This document shows positions 35,165 to 43,769 of a stretch of 64,000 nucleotides of DNA, piece by piece. Numbering within the stretch: position 1 is the stretch's first letter; every line of letters begins with the position of its first letter. The DNA is from Acidobacteriota bacterium (GTDB taxonomy: Bacteria > Acidobacteriota > Holophagae > Holophagales > Holophagaceae): the NCBI GenBank assembly GCA_016213735.1, contig JACQZU010000017.1, forward strand, positions 164,174-228,173, written 5' to 3'. A program made the position numbers and the translations under genes. The notes beneath the pieces are model-generated. The model was not told the DNA's origin, searched no databases, and worked only from the letters and a program-made list of their open reading frames with translations.

Positions 35165-36307
35165 ATGCACTCTCGTGCCTTGTTGTTCAGCCTCCGATCC
35201 CTGCTGCTGGGGCTGGCCCTCCTGCTGCCCCTGGGGGCCCAGGCCCCGGAACGATTCCTGGACTTGCCCCGGGGCCCAGGGGACGGCCCGCGGCTGGTGG
35301 TGTTCAATCCGGAGGTCTACAACATCCGGGGCCTGGCCGCGGTGCGCGAGAGGGGCTACCTGGATGTGCCCGGCCTCACCGTCGTCGGGGTCTACCACGT
35401 CCGGCAGCGGGACAGCTTCGAGGCCTCCCGGACCTTCGTCAAGGAAAAGGGGCTGGACTGGTTCCGGTTCCATGCGGTGTCCGGGGAACTCAGCGCGGCG
35501 AACGTCTTCGGGAAGAACCCCTGCACGCCTGACTTCGAGGCCATCGTGCAGAAGGCCGACGGGGCGATCTTCTTCGGCGGCCCGGACATCCAGCCCTCCC
35601 TTTGGCATGAGAAGACCCACCTCCTGACGGTCATCGAGGACCCCTCCCGGCACCTGCTGGAGCTGTCGGCCGTCTTCCACTTCCTCGGGGGCGCCCAGGA
35701 CCGGAAGGCCTCTCCCCTGCTGGCCTCCCGCCCCCGCTTCCCCATCCTGGGCATCTGCCTGGGCTTCCAGACCATGAACGTGGGCACCGGCGGCACCCTG
35801 GTCCAGGACATCTGGACGCAGATCTACGGGAAGTCCTTCGTGGAGGACGTCATCGCCCTGGGACCCGAGCGGTGGCACAACAATCCCTTCAAGCGCCTCC
35901 ATCCCATGGAGAAGCTCATGTCCTACAACTTCCACTCCCTCAAGCTGCTGGGGCAGGGCCTCTTCATCCGGGACCTGGGCTTCAGGGCCGCGGACCACCC
36001 CCGGGTGCTGAGCTCCCACCACCAGGCCCTGGGCCGCCTGGGGAGGGGCTGGGTGCCCATCGCCACCTCCCGGGACGGGAAGGTGGTGGAAGCCATGGAG
36101 CACGCGCAGTTCCCCCATGTCCTGGGGGTCCAGTTCCACCCCGAGCACCCCCAGCTCTGGGAGACCGAGCCCCGCTGGCGCCAGCGCCCGGAGGATCCCC
36201 CCACCAGCTACCACGCCCTTCTGGAAGGCACGCCCCCGAGCCTGGCCTTCAACCAGGCGATCTGGAAGTGGCTGGGTCAGAAAATCCAGGAGGGCCGGGC
36301 GCGCTGA
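35165..36307 (+). CDS. Exported class I glutamine-amidotransferase-like hydrolase (gamma-glutamyl hydrolase / peptidase C26 type)
   Basis: 380 residues; GGAG six bases before the ATG; signal peptide about 1-26 (ending GAQA). The catalytic triad of the family is visible: Cys198 in GICLGFQ, and His325/Glu327 in VQFHPEH. The oxyanion loop GGPDIQPSLW (138-147) and SSHHQALG (283-290) match the PuuD / gamma-glutamyl hydrolase group rather than biosynthetic amidotransferases. Known members cleave gamma-glutamyl bonds. Within a murein-recycling cluster the natural gamma-glutamyl bond is that between D-Glu and meso-DAP in the stem peptide, so I infer a periplasmic gamma-D-glutamyl hydrolase. Residues 30-130 form an extra N-terminal domain. 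It has its own transcription unit after the terminator at 35053. Confidence 0.82.
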   Translation: MHSRALLFSLRSLLLGLALLLPLGAQAPERFLDLPRGPGDGPRLVVFNPEVYNIRGLAAVRERGYLDVPGLTVVGVYHVRQRDSFEASRTFVKEKGLDWFRFHAVSGELSAANVFGKNPCTPDFEAIVQKADGAIFFGGPDIQPSLWHEKTHLLTVIEDPSRHLLELSAVFHFLGGAQDRKASPLLASRPRFPILGICLGFQTMNVGTGGTLVQDIWTQIYGKSFVEDVIALGPERWHNNPFKRLHPMEKLMSYNFHSLKLLGQGLFIRDLGFRAADHPRVLSSHHQALGRLGRGWVPIATSRDGKVVEAMEHAQFPHVLGVQFHPEHPQLWETEPRWRQRPEDPPTSYHALLEGTPPSLAFNQAIWKWLGQKIQEGRAR

Positions 36308-36348
36308 ACCCGATCAGGCGAAGGGGCGTTGCAGGAAGGGGAATCCCA

Positions 36349-36418
36349 CCTCAAGACGCCAAGAAAATTAAATCCAGTGTCCAGGCAGTTCCTGGCGTGC
36401 CTGGCGTCCTGGCGGTGG
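36349..36418. repeat. Degenerate inverted repeat of the CGCCAAG/CTTGGCG type
   Basis: Between the convergent hydrolase and glutamate racemase genes. The left arm has AAGACGCCAAGAA. The right arm (from about 36388) has three spaced copies of a CCTGGCG unit on the other sense, with an AT-rich centre. The arms are imperfect complements. It resembles dispersed intergenic repeats of many GC-rich genomes and may act as a bidirectional 3'-end structure. Confidence 0.45.
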
Positions 36419-36453
36419 GTGTGACCGGTTCGTCATGTTGAACGCCCCCGGAA

Positions 36454-37935
36454 TCAGCGCCTCGATCCGGCCAGGGCTTTCCAGACCGACGGGAGGGACT
36501 GCACCAGCTGGCGGGAGCCCTGAGGGAGGTTCCGGGCGGTGAGAGGGACCACGCAGGTGTCCTCGAGATCCAGGAGGCCGGGTTTCCGCCCCAGGCGGTA
36601 GCCGTTCTCCAGGCCCCCGTCGCCCCCCAGGCGGACTCCGGGAGCCCCGGGATTGGGGACCGTGAAGTAGAAACCGCCCATCGCGGGCGCGGCCCGGCTG
36701 CGAGGGCGCCGCCGGAGCTGCCGGTCCGAGAGGTCCTTGTACAGGGCCTTGGCCGTATGGAGGGCCGGATTCACCAGGAGCGGGTCCGGGAGAATGCGCT
36801 GGGCAAAGGGAGAGCCTCCGTCCCCTTCGGTGAAGGTGCGGACCCGCCGGAAGGCCTCCTGGATCTCCCCTTCCACCAGGGGAAAGTGGGTGCAGCCGAG
36901 CACCACCAGGCCCAGGGCGGGGGCCTCGGGGTGCCGGGCCTTCAGGCCCAGGGCCAGGCTGGCGACGTCGAAGCGCACGTAGGCCTTCACGGAGTTCAGG
37001 GTGCCCTGGAGGAGTTCCCCGGCCTCGATGCCGCCCGCGCGGGCGACCTCCGGAGTCCAGGGCGGGCCCTGGTAGGCCACGGGCCGGGACCCCACCCCGC
37101 TGGCGAAAAAGGCGGGGTTCCCCTCGATGGCGCCCGCCAGCCCCACGCTGCCCTGCTGGACCACGAGGGGGGCTGTCTTCCCCAGCCGCTCCGCCGCCCG
37201 GGCGATGGCGGCGGGGTAGGCGCCGGACGCGCAGGTTCCCTCGGTGGCCAGCACCCCCACCGAGGGCGGCGCTCCTGAGGCTGGGAGCAGCTCCGCCACG
37301 GCCTCGGCCCCCGCCTCCACCACTCCGATGACGGGGATGTCCAGGCCCCAGCCCTTGAGGGCCGCGCGGATGTCCTCCAGGCCATAGGCGGTGGCCGTGT
37401 TGCAGGCGATGACGAGGGCCTTCACCGGAGGCTTGTCGAAGCGCGGAGGGGCCCCCGGCGCGGGACGGTAGCGCCGGCCGAGGAGGAAGACCACATCCTT
37501 CAGGATCAGTTCCCGGAGGTAGTCCGTGCCGTTCGCGGCGGCGTAGCTCCCGTAGGGCATGTTGGCCTGGTCCCCCAGGTAGATGAAGCGCTCGCCCGCG
37601 AGGTCGGGGATCCCGTCGGGGCCTGGCTTCCCGGTGCGGTTGTCCACCAGGTCCACCTTGAGGATGGCCTCCAGCACCGTGAGGCCCCCGATGCCCGAAT
37701 CGAAGACCCCGATGGGCAGGTCCCGCTGCGGCCCCCGGCGGAGGTGTTGGAGGTCCGCCGCGAAGAGGCTCCGCCCCCGGGGATGGGCCGCCACATGGTT
37801 CCGGAGGGGGGCCAGGGCGTCCTCCCCCCGGGCGGGGAACAGGAGGAAGGTGCCCAGGACGAGGCTCCGCCAGATCCTCCGGGGGCGGGATCCTCGGGCG
37901 AACAGAGGGGGCCAGGTTCGGGGAGCGGCTTGCAT
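36454..37935 (-). CDS. Enlarged glutamate racemase-like enzyme, exported
   Basis: 493 residues, against 260-290 for ordinary MurI. The family motifs are complete: GVFDSGIGGLTVLE (catalytic-site Asp79), NMPYGSY, the first catalytic Cys178 in IACNTATA, GVVEAGA, and the second Cys348 in GCTHFPL. The N terminus (basic RRIWRS then a hydrophobic core and ARGED) reads as a signal peptide of about 37 residues. Insertions at about 93-115 and 265-310 and a C-terminal extension (405-493) with no known domain set it apart from biosynthetic MurI. Predicted periplasmic conversion of D-Glu and L-Glu, which in this cluster would turn murein D-Glu into usable L-Glu. Both Cys are conserved, so activity is likely; other Asp/Glu-racemase chemistry is possible. 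70 bp upstream of the kinase stop on the same strand. Confidence 0.85.
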   Translation of the reverse strand: MQAAPRTWPPLFARGSRPRRIWRSLVLGTFLLFPARGEDALAPLRNHVAAHPRGRSLFAADLQHLRRGPQRDLPIGVFDSGIGGLTVLEAILKVDLVDNRTGKPGPDGIPDLAGERFIYLGDQANMPYGSYAAANGTDYLRELILKDVVFLLGRRYRPAPGAPPRFDKPPVKALVIACNTATAYGLEDIRAALKGWGLDIPVIGVVEAGAEAVAELLPASGAPPSVGVLATEGTCASGAYPAAIARAAERLGKTAPLVVQQGSVGLAGAIEGNPAFFASGVGSRPVAYQGPPWTPEVARAGGIEAGELLQGTLNSVKAYVRFDVASLALGLKARHPEAPALGLVVLGCTHFPLVEGEIQEAFRRVRTFTEGDGGSPFAQRILPDPLLVNPALHTAKALYKDLSDRQLRRRPRSRAAPAMGGFYFTVPNPGAPGVRLGGDGGLENGYRLGRKPGLLDLEDTCVVPLTARNLPQGSRQLVQSLPSVWKALAGSRR

Positions 37936-38004
37936 CGGGGTCCTGGGGCGTGGATCCCAGGATGCCCCGCCGCCGGAGCCCGGGTCAAAGGTCCCGAACC
38001 TCGC

Positions 38005-38934
38005 CTATGGACAGGCGAGGGCCCTTCGCAGGGCCATGCGGGCAGCCGCGTGGTGGGGCTGGCAGGGCCGCACCGAGAAGGGGGGTCCCGGGGGCAGGCC
38101 CCGGGCCATGGCTTCCGCGATGCCGGGGTGCAGGGTGGCCGCCCGTCCGCTGAGGGCCACGGGCCTGGGGCCGTAGCGGGCGATCAGGGCCCGGGCCAGG
38201 CGGGCGAGTTCCTCCCCCGCGGCGGCCAGGATCTCCCGGGCGGCGGGGTCGGCCTCGGCCGCCCGCGCCACCGCGAGGGCCAGGCGGCCCACGTCGCCCC
38301 GCCGGCCCCCGTAGACCGCGCGGCGGCTATGGCTCCAGTCGCTGCCCCCGATCATGGCGAAGAGTTCCGCGGCCAGGGGGGATTCGCGCCAGGCCCCCGG
38401 GCGCTCGTCTTCCGTCCGCCAGATCCGGCGCAGGGCCTCCCGGGCGATCCAGAAGCCGCCTCCGCCGTCGTCGAGGAGGTTTCCCCGGCCTCCGGCGCGG
38501 TGGAGCGTCCCCTCCCCGTCGAGGAAGGCGGCCACGGAGCCGGTGCCCGCGTAGACCATGTAGCCCTGGCCGGGCTCGAAGAGGTGCCGGAAGGCGGTTT
38601 CGATGTCGCTGCCCAGGGAGACCGCCCCCGGGGGGAGGCCCATCGCCCCGGCGAGGACCTCGACGAGGACCCCCTCCCCCTCGCCCAGGCCCGTGATGCC
38701 CGCGTGGACCTGCGACGGCTGGCCCGCCCGCCGGACCTCCCGGCCCAGCTCCCCGAGAAGGGCCGTGATCCGTTCTGCCCCGGGGCCGCCCAGCTCTGTG
38801 GCGCTGAAGCCTTCGGCCCGGCCTTCCGCCACGATGTCGCCCCCGGCCCCCGCGAGGGCCCAGCGGGTCTCCGTTCCTCCGGCGTCGAGGCCCAGGCCCA
38901 GGGGCCCGGGGGGGATCCCGGGTCCCCGCGTCAC
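38005..38934 (-). CDS. BadF/BadG-type amino-sugar kinase (MurK / N-acetylglucosamine kinase-like)
   Basis: 309 residues from a GTG at 38934 overlapping the previous gene's stop (GTGA), with GGAGG upstream. ASKHA-fold kinase: phosphate-1 loop GLDAGGTETRWAL, catalytic-side segment GITGLGEGEG and SDIETAF, phosphate-2 loop YAGTGSVAAF, and the adenosine-side GGRGNLLDDGGGGFWIAREAL, all typical of N-acetylglucosamine kinase and the MurK group. It would phosphorylate MurNAc and/or GlcNAc at C6 with ATP in the cytoplasm, making the substrate for MurQ encoded in the same operon. Preference between the two sugars cannot be read from sequence. Last or near-last gene of the overlapping minus-strand operon that begins at 44785. 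Confidence 0.87.
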   Translation of the reverse strand: MTRGPGIPPGPLGLGLDAGGTETRWALAGAGGDIVAEGRAEGFSATELGGPGAERITALLGELGREVRRAGQPSQVHAGITGLGEGEGVLVEVLAGAMGLPPGAVSLGSDIETAFRHLFEPGQGYMVYAGTGSVAAFLDGEGTLHRAGGRGNLLDDGGGGFWIAREALRRIWRTEDERPGAWRESPLAAELFAMIGGSDWSHSRRAVYGGRRGDVGRLALAVARAAEADPAAREILAAAGEELARLARALIARYGPRPVALSGRAATLHPGIAEAMARGLPPGPPFSVRPCQPHHAAARMALRRALACP

Positions 38935-40475
38935 GGGGGGCCTCCACCCTTCCGGCCATCCCGCACGGCCACGCGGGGACTTTCCAGACCCGTGCGCCCG
39001 ACGGCCGAGGCCTGGGCCATCTCCAGGGGTTGGCCCCCCCATTCGCCCGGGATCCGTCCGGAGCCTCCCGGAAGGATGAAGAACCGCCATGGGCCTCCGT
39101 AGCGCGCCCAGAGGGCCAGGAGCCAGGGCCGGGTCCCCGCCGTATCGATCCGGAGGTCCTGGGATCCAGGCTCCGGGCGAAGGTCCACGGAGGGTGCGTC
39201 CGGGGCCGCCTCCCCCAGCCAGGGCGTCGCCGGCACCAGGGCAGGGCGCTCGTAGAGGGGCTTGAGGTGGGCACCGAGGCCGCCCCAGTCCTTCGTGAGG
39301 GCCACCATGCTGAAGTGGACGTGGCCCTGGCTGCCCCCGGCCTCCCTCACCAGGCGGATCTGCTCGGCGATCTCCTGGGCGGGCCAGGGCTCCGCCGCCC
39401 CCGTCTGGCTGGTGAAGAGGCCCGGCCACACGTGGCGCCCCGCAGGGTTCTGGGAACGCCAGGATTCCAACAGGGGCGCGAAGGGCTGGCCCCGGGAATC
39501 CCGTTTCCAGTAGAGCTGGGGCGCGAGGTAGTCCATCCACCCCTGCTCCAGCCAGGATTCCACGTCGGCGTAGATCTCGTCGTACTGGCTGAAGCCCCCC
39601 ACGCCCGGGGGCCTGCGGTCGGGCCGGCCCACGCCGAAGGGGCTCACCCCCACGCGCACCGTGGGCTTCTCCTGGCGCACCTCCCGGAAGAGGCGCTCCA
39701 CGAAGCGGTCCACGTTCCGGCGCCGCCAGTCCGCGCAGGAGAGGCTCCCGCCCCCCGCCGCGAAGGCCGACCAGGAGGGAGCGTCCGGGAAGTCGAGGAC
39801 CAGGCCCCTCTCGTCCCGGACGGGGTAGGGATAGAAGTAGTCGTCGATGTGCACGCCGTCCACGTCGTAGCGGCGCACCACGTCCCGGATGACCGCCAGG
39901 CTGTGATCCGCGGCCTGGGGCTCCCCGGGATCCAGCCAGAGGAGGTTGCCGTAGGCCTTGACGATCGCGGGACGGGTGGAGGCGATGTGTCCGGGCGCCA
40001 GGGGAGACCGGGCAGAACTGTGCCGGGCCCGGTAGGGATTGAACCAGGCGTGGAGTTCCAGGCCCGCCCGGTGGGCCTCATCGATCCAGAAGGCCAGGGG
40101 ATCGTAGAAGGGCTCCGGGGCCTTGCCCTGCTCGCCGGTGAGGAATTCCGACCAGGGCTCCAGGGGGGAGGCGTACAGCGCGTCGCAGGCCGGACGCACC
40201 TGGAAGATGATGGCGTTGAGGCCCAGGGCGGCCGCCTTGGCCACGATGGCCCGGGCCTCGGCCTGCTGGGCCTCCACGGGGAGGTCCCGGGCGCTGGGCC
40301 AGTCGATGTTGGCCACGGTGGCGACCCAGACGGCGCGGAACTCCCGGGGGGCGGGGGGCGGGTCCGCCGGAGGCGGGAGGGCGGCGGGGGTGCCGTGGAT
40401 CCCGCAACCCAGCAGGGCCAGCAGGGCCCACCCCGCGGCACCGCCCAGGAAGCTCCTCAGACTTTGACGAACCAA
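38931..40475 (-). CDS. GHL10 / DigH-like glycosyl hydrolase family 10-like lipoprotein
   Basis: 514 residues if started at the TTG at 40475, which has GGAGGAA at six bases; a GTG at 40487 is an alternative. Either way it overlaps the DUF5009 gene. Lipobox LALLGC. Residues about 45-360 form the DUF187/GHL10 TIM barrel: EFRAVWVATVANIDWPS, LNAIIFQVRPACDALY, LHAWFNPYRA, VDGVHIDDYFYPYP (putative catalytic Asp residues), VGVSPFGVG and DYLAPQLYW. E. coli DigH, of this family, cleaves glycan strands lacking stem peptides, which agrees with the amidase in this cluster. Residues 400-514 form an extra domain with beta character, probably carbohydrate-binding. Located in the periplasm on a membrane anchor. 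Confidence 0.88.
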   Translation of the reverse strand: MVRQSLRSFLGGAAGWALLALLGCGIHGTPAALPPPADPPPAPREFRAVWVATVANIDWPSARDLPVEAQQAEARAIVAKAAALGLNAIIFQVRPACDALYASPLEPWSEFLTGEQGKAPEPFYDPLAFWIDEAHRAGLELHAWFNPYRARHSSARSPLAPGHIASTRPAIVKAYGNLLWLDPGEPQAADHSLAVIRDVVRRYDVDGVHIDDYFYPYPVRDERGLVLDFPDAPSWSAFAAGGGSLSCADWRRRNVDRFVERLFREVRQEKPTVRVGVSPFGVGRPDRRPPGVGGFSQYDEIYADVESWLEQGWMDYLAPQLYWKRDSRGQPFAPLLESWRSQNPAGRHVWPGLFTSQTGAAEPWPAQEIAEQIRLVREAGGSQGHVHFSMVALTKDWGGLGAHLKPLYERPALVPATPWLGEAAPDAPSVDLRPEPGSQDLRIDTAGTRPWLLALWARYGGPWRFFILPGGSGRIPGEWGGQPLEMAQASAVGRTGLESPRVAVRDGRKGGGPP

Positions 40476-41602
40476 CGCTTCCTCCACATGGCCCAGGCCA
40501 CGGCGAACATGGCCAGGTTGAACAGGACCGCGAAAAGCAGGGAGGCATTCTCTCCCGAGAGGGGCAGGGACGCGAGGGCGGCGAAGGCCTTCCCCTTCAG
40601 GGTCGAGGCGCCGGGACCCTGGCCCACCTGGACCGACTGGATCACGCGGGCCACGACGCCGGAGAAGACGAAGAGGAAGAGGGCGTTCATGCCGTAGATG
40701 GTCAGGGGCAGGCAGGCGCGGCGGGAGGCCGCCTGGAGGCGGGGGGGGGCTTCATCCAGGATTCCGTGGAAGAGCGCCAGGAAGAGGCAGGACCACCCTG
40801 CGGTGAACACGGCGTAGGAGGGGGTCCAGAGGTTCTTGTTCATCGGGATGAGGAAGCGGTCCAGGGCCAGGCCCAGGAGCAGTCCCGCGAGGCCCGCCAG
40901 AAGGAGCCCCAGGGACTTGCGGAGGCGGCCGGGGGGGGCGGCCAGGAATTCTCCTGCCAGCACGCCGAAGAGGAGGCTGCCCGTGGCGGGCAGGGTGCTC
41001 ACGAGGCCTTCCGGGTCCCAGACCTTGGCCCGGGACCAGAGGTGGGAGCCCAGGAGCCCGCGGTCCACCCAGGCTCCGAAGTCGTTGCCCGGGGTCAGCC
41101 GGCCCGCGGCCACCAGACCGTCGGCCCCGGGGACCGGCACCCCCAGCATGAGCACGAGGTAGATCCCGAAGAGTCCCAGGATGGCGGCGAGGGCCGCCTT
41201 CCAGCGCCCCCAGATCACCAGGGGCGCCGCCAGGGCGATGGTGAGGGCGATGCGCTGCAGGACCCCCAGGATGCGGAAACCCGGGAAGTTGAAGGCCGGC
41301 ACCAGGTTGAGGGCCACGCCGATCAGGAAGACCGTGGCCGCCCGGCGGAGCAGCACGCGCAGCAGGGCGGGCCGGTCGGCGCCGCCGCGGGCCCTGCGGC
41401 CCAGGGAGATGGTCATGGCCAGCCCCGCCGCGAAGAGGAAGAAGGGGAAGACCAGGTCCGTGAAGGTGCAGCCGTTCCACTCGGCGTGGGCCAGGGGCGG
41501 GTGGATGGACTTCCAGGATCCCGGGTTGTTCACCAGCACCATGCTGGCGATGGCCAGCCCCCGGAAGGCATCCAGGGAGGCGAGGCGGGGAGCCTCGGTC
41601 AC
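40457..41602 (-). CDS. DUF5009 / heparan-alpha-glucosaminide N-acetyltransferase-like membrane protein (MurT candidate)
   Basis: 381 residues with about ten membrane segments. Starts at a GTG that overlaps the AmpG-like gene's stop (GTGA). Family signature at the N terminus: RLASLDAFRGLAIASMVLVNNPGSW, then HAEWNGCTFTDLVFPFFLFAAGLAM with the conserved His and the FPFFLF stretch. Members are related to human HGSNAT and bacterial NagX. In Tannerella forsythia a protein of this general type encoded beside a MurK and MurQ gene has been assigned as MurNAc transporter MurT (from memory). Here it also sits in an operon with kinase and MurQ homologues, so inner-membrane uptake or acetylation of amino sugars is the likely role. 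Confidence 0.85.
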   Translation of the reverse strand: MTEAPRLASLDAFRGLAIASMVLVNNPGSWKSIHPPLAHAEWNGCTFTDLVFPFFLFAAGLAMTISLGRRARGGADRPALLRVLLRRAATVFLIGVALNLVPAFNFPGFRILGVLQRIALTIALAAPLVIWGRWKAALAAILGLFGIYLVLMLGVPVPGADGLVAAGRLTPGNDFGAWVDRGLLGSHLWSRAKVWDPEGLVSTLPATGSLLFGVLAGEFLAAPPGRLRKSLGLLLAGLAGLLLGLALDRFLIPMNKNLWTPSYAVFTAGWSCLFLALFHGILDEAPPRLQAASRRACLPLTIYGMNALFLFVFSGVVARVIQSVQVGQGPGASTLKGKAFAALASLPLSGENASLLFAVLFNLAMFAVAWAMWRKRWFVKV

Positions 41603-42882
41603 GGGGCCTCCCGGCGGCCGAAGGCCGGATCGATCCGGAGGAAGAAGGTGAGCACGATGGAGGGGATGGTGGCGCAGCAGACCCAGACGAAGAAGAGGAG
41701 GTAGCCGAGGCGCTCCTGGATCCAGCCGCTGCCCATGCCGGGCAGCATCATCCCCAGGGCCATGAAGCCGGTGCCGATGGCGTAGTGCGAGGTCTTGTGG
41801 GGGCCCTCGGCGATCATGACGAGGAACATCACGTAGGCGGTGAAGCCGAAGCCGTACCCGAACTGCTCGATGGCGATGGCGGTGGCCACCGTGCCCAGGC
41901 CCCCCGGCTGGAAGGCCGCGAGGTACACGAAAGCCAGGTTGGGGAGGTGCACCGCGAAGGTCATGGGCCAGATCCAGCGCTTCAGGCCCAGGCGGGAGAT
42001 GACGAAGCCTCCCGCCAGGCCCCCCAGCGTGAGGCTCAGGACCCCCACCGTCCCGTAGGCGAAGCCCACCTGGGCCGTGCTCAGGCCCAGTCCGCCCTTC
42101 GCCACGGGGTCCAGGAGGAAGGGGGTGACCATCTTGATGGCCTGGGCCTCCCCGAGGCGGAAGGTGAGCAGGAAGCCCAGCACCAGCCCGATGTCCGGCC
42201 GGGCGAAGAAGCTCCGGAAGCTTTCCAGGAAGCCCTGGAGAAAGCGGCTCCTTTCCCCCACCGGACCGTCCGCCGCGGGGCGGGGCATGACCAGGGCGTG
42301 CCAGGCGCAGAGCAGAAGGAAGAAGGCCGAGAGGATCCCGAAGACGATCATCCAGGCCCCCCGGAGGTCACCGCTGCGCTCCGCCAGCTTTCCGGCCACC
42401 AGCACCAGTCCGCCCTGCCCGGTGATCATGGCCGCCCGGAAGAAGGCGCTGCGCAGGCCCACGAAGGCCGCCTGCTGGCGCTCGCTGAGGGCGTAGAGGT
42501 AGAAGCCATCCGCCGCGATGTCGTGGGTGGAGGAGGCGAAGGCGAGGAGCCAGAACACCGCCAGGGTGAGGGCGAAGAAGCCCGGCGCCCGCACCCCGAG
42601 CAGCAGGAGGCCGAACCCGAGGCCGAGGGCCCCCTGGAGCCACACCACCCAGGACCGCTTGGCGGCCAGGAGCTCCACCGCGGGGGACCAGAGGGGCTTC
42701 ACCACCCAGGGCAGGTAGAGCCAGCTGGTGTAGAGGGCGATGTCGGTGTTGGCGACGCCGAGGTTCTTGTAGAAGACGACGGAGAGGACCGTGACGGAGA
42801 TGTAGGGAAGGCCCTGGCCGAAGTAGAGGGTGGGCACCCAGGACCAGGGACGGGCGGAGAGCCCCGTGGACCCGCCCCTCAT
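41599..42882 (-). CDS. AmpG-like muropeptide permease (MFS)
   Basis: 427 residues, 12 predicted membrane helices. Starts at an ATG overlapping the MurQ stop (ATGA). The AmpG-type motifs are visible: LYFGQGLPYISVTVLSV at the start of TM1, LPWVVKPLWSPAVE in the first loop and STHDIAADGFYLYAL around TM4-5. AmpG proteins import GlcNAc-anhydroMurNAc and its peptides in exchange with protons. Placement between MurQ and the DUF5009 protein supports a role in amino-sugar import. Compared with E. coli AmpG (14 helices, 491 residues) it is the shorter form common outside Enterobacteria. Confidence 0.9.
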   Translation of the reverse strand: MRGGSTGLSARPWSWVPTLYFGQGLPYISVTVLSVVFYKNLGVANTDIALYTSWLYLPWVVKPLWSPAVELLAAKRSWVVWLQGALGLGFGLLLLGVRAPGFFALTLAVFWLLAFASSTHDIAADGFYLYALSERQQAAFVGLRSAFFRAAMITGQGGLVLVAGKLAERSGDLRGAWMIVFGILSAFFLLLCAWHALVMPRPAADGPVGERSRFLQGFLESFRSFFARPDIGLVLGFLLTFRLGEAQAIKMVTPFLLDPVAKGGLGLSTAQVGFAYGTVGVLSLTLGGLAGGFVISRLGLKRWIWPMTFAVHLPNLAFVYLAAFQPGGLGTVATAIAIEQFGYGFGFTAYVMFLVMIAEGPHKTSHYAIGTGFMALGMMLPGMGSGWIQERLGYLLFFVWVCCATIPSIVLTFFLRIDPAFGRREAP

Positions 42883-43769
42883 GTCTTCAACGCCGCGCGG
42901 AGGTCGCCGCCCGCGGCCTCCAGGCGTTCAGCCGCCTGTGGGGGCGCGAGACCCAGGACGAGGGCGATCACCGCAGGCTTCACCTGCCGGCCGCAGGCCT
43001 CGAAGGCGGTGCCGGCCCGGTCCTCGTCCACGCCCGCGGCCAGGGCCACCAGGCGCACCGCCCGCCGCACCAGCTTGGCGTTGGTGGGGCGCACGTCGAC
43101 CATGAGGTTTCCGAACACCTTGTGGAGCCTCACCATCAGCGCCGTGGAGAAGGTGTTGAGGGCGATCTTCTGGGCGGTTCCGGCCTTGAGGCGGGTGCTG
43201 CCGCTGATGAGTTCGGGGCCCGTGTCCAGGGTGACCCCCGCGTCGGCCTTCCCGGTGATCGGCGAGCCCGGGTTGTTGGAGATTCCCACGGTGAAGGCCC
43301 CGACCTCCCCCGCGGCCTCCAAAGCGCCCAGGGTGAAGGGCGTGGCGCCGGAAGCCGCGACCAGGATCACCACGTCCCGGGGTCCGGGGCCCAGGGCCAG
43401 GAGGTCCCGCCGCCCCTGCTCGCGATCGTCCTCGGCCCCGTCGACGGCCTGGTGGATGGCGGAGGGACCGCCCGCGAGCAGGGCCACGGCCCGTTCGGAG
43501 GGCCAGGAGAAGGTGGGGTTCAGCTCCACGCTGTCCAGGAGCCCCAGGCGGCCGGAGGTCCCGGCGCCCACGTAGAGGAGCCGTCCCCCCTGTTCCAGGC
43601 GGGGAAGGGCCCCGGCCACCGCGGCCGCGATCTGGGGCGCGGCCCGGCGCACGGCCTCCACCGCCCCGGCCTGGTCGTCCACCAGGGCCTGGACCAGTTG
43701 GGGAATCCCGTATTCGTCGAGGTCACGGTGTTCGGGGTGGGGTTCTTCCGTGCGCGGCGGCTGCGTCAT
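42879..43769 (-). CDS. murQ: N-acetylmuramic acid 6-phosphate etherase MurQ
   Basis: 296 residues from an ATG at 43769 overlapping the SIS gene stop (ATGA). Family motifs in order: phosphate-binding VGAGTSGRLGLLDS, catalytic Glu82 in VELNPTF, catalytic Glu113 in DGAEDD, second SIS Ser loop VAASGATPFTLGAL, and SGSTRLKAGTAQK. It cleaves the lactyl ether of MurNAc-6-phosphate to give GlcNAc-6-phosphate and D-lactate in the cytoplasm. All expected catalytic residues are present and the length is normal. The identification is the anchor for reading the surrounding operon as peptidoglycan sugar recycling. Confidence 0.95.
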   Translation of the reverse strand: MTQPPRTEEPHPEHRDLDEYGIPQLVQALVDDQAGAVEAVRRAAPQIAAAVAGALPRLEQGGRLLYVGAGTSGRLGLLDSVELNPTFSWPSERAVALLAGGPSAIHQAVDGAEDDREQGRRDLLALGPGPRDVVILVAASGATPFTLGALEAAGEVGAFTVGISNNPGSPITGKADAGVTLDTGPELISGSTRLKAGTAQKIALNTFSTALMVRLHKVFGNLMVDVRPTNAKLVRRAVRLVALAAGVDEDRAGTAFEACGRQVKPAVIALVLGLAPPQAAERLEAAGGDLRAALKT

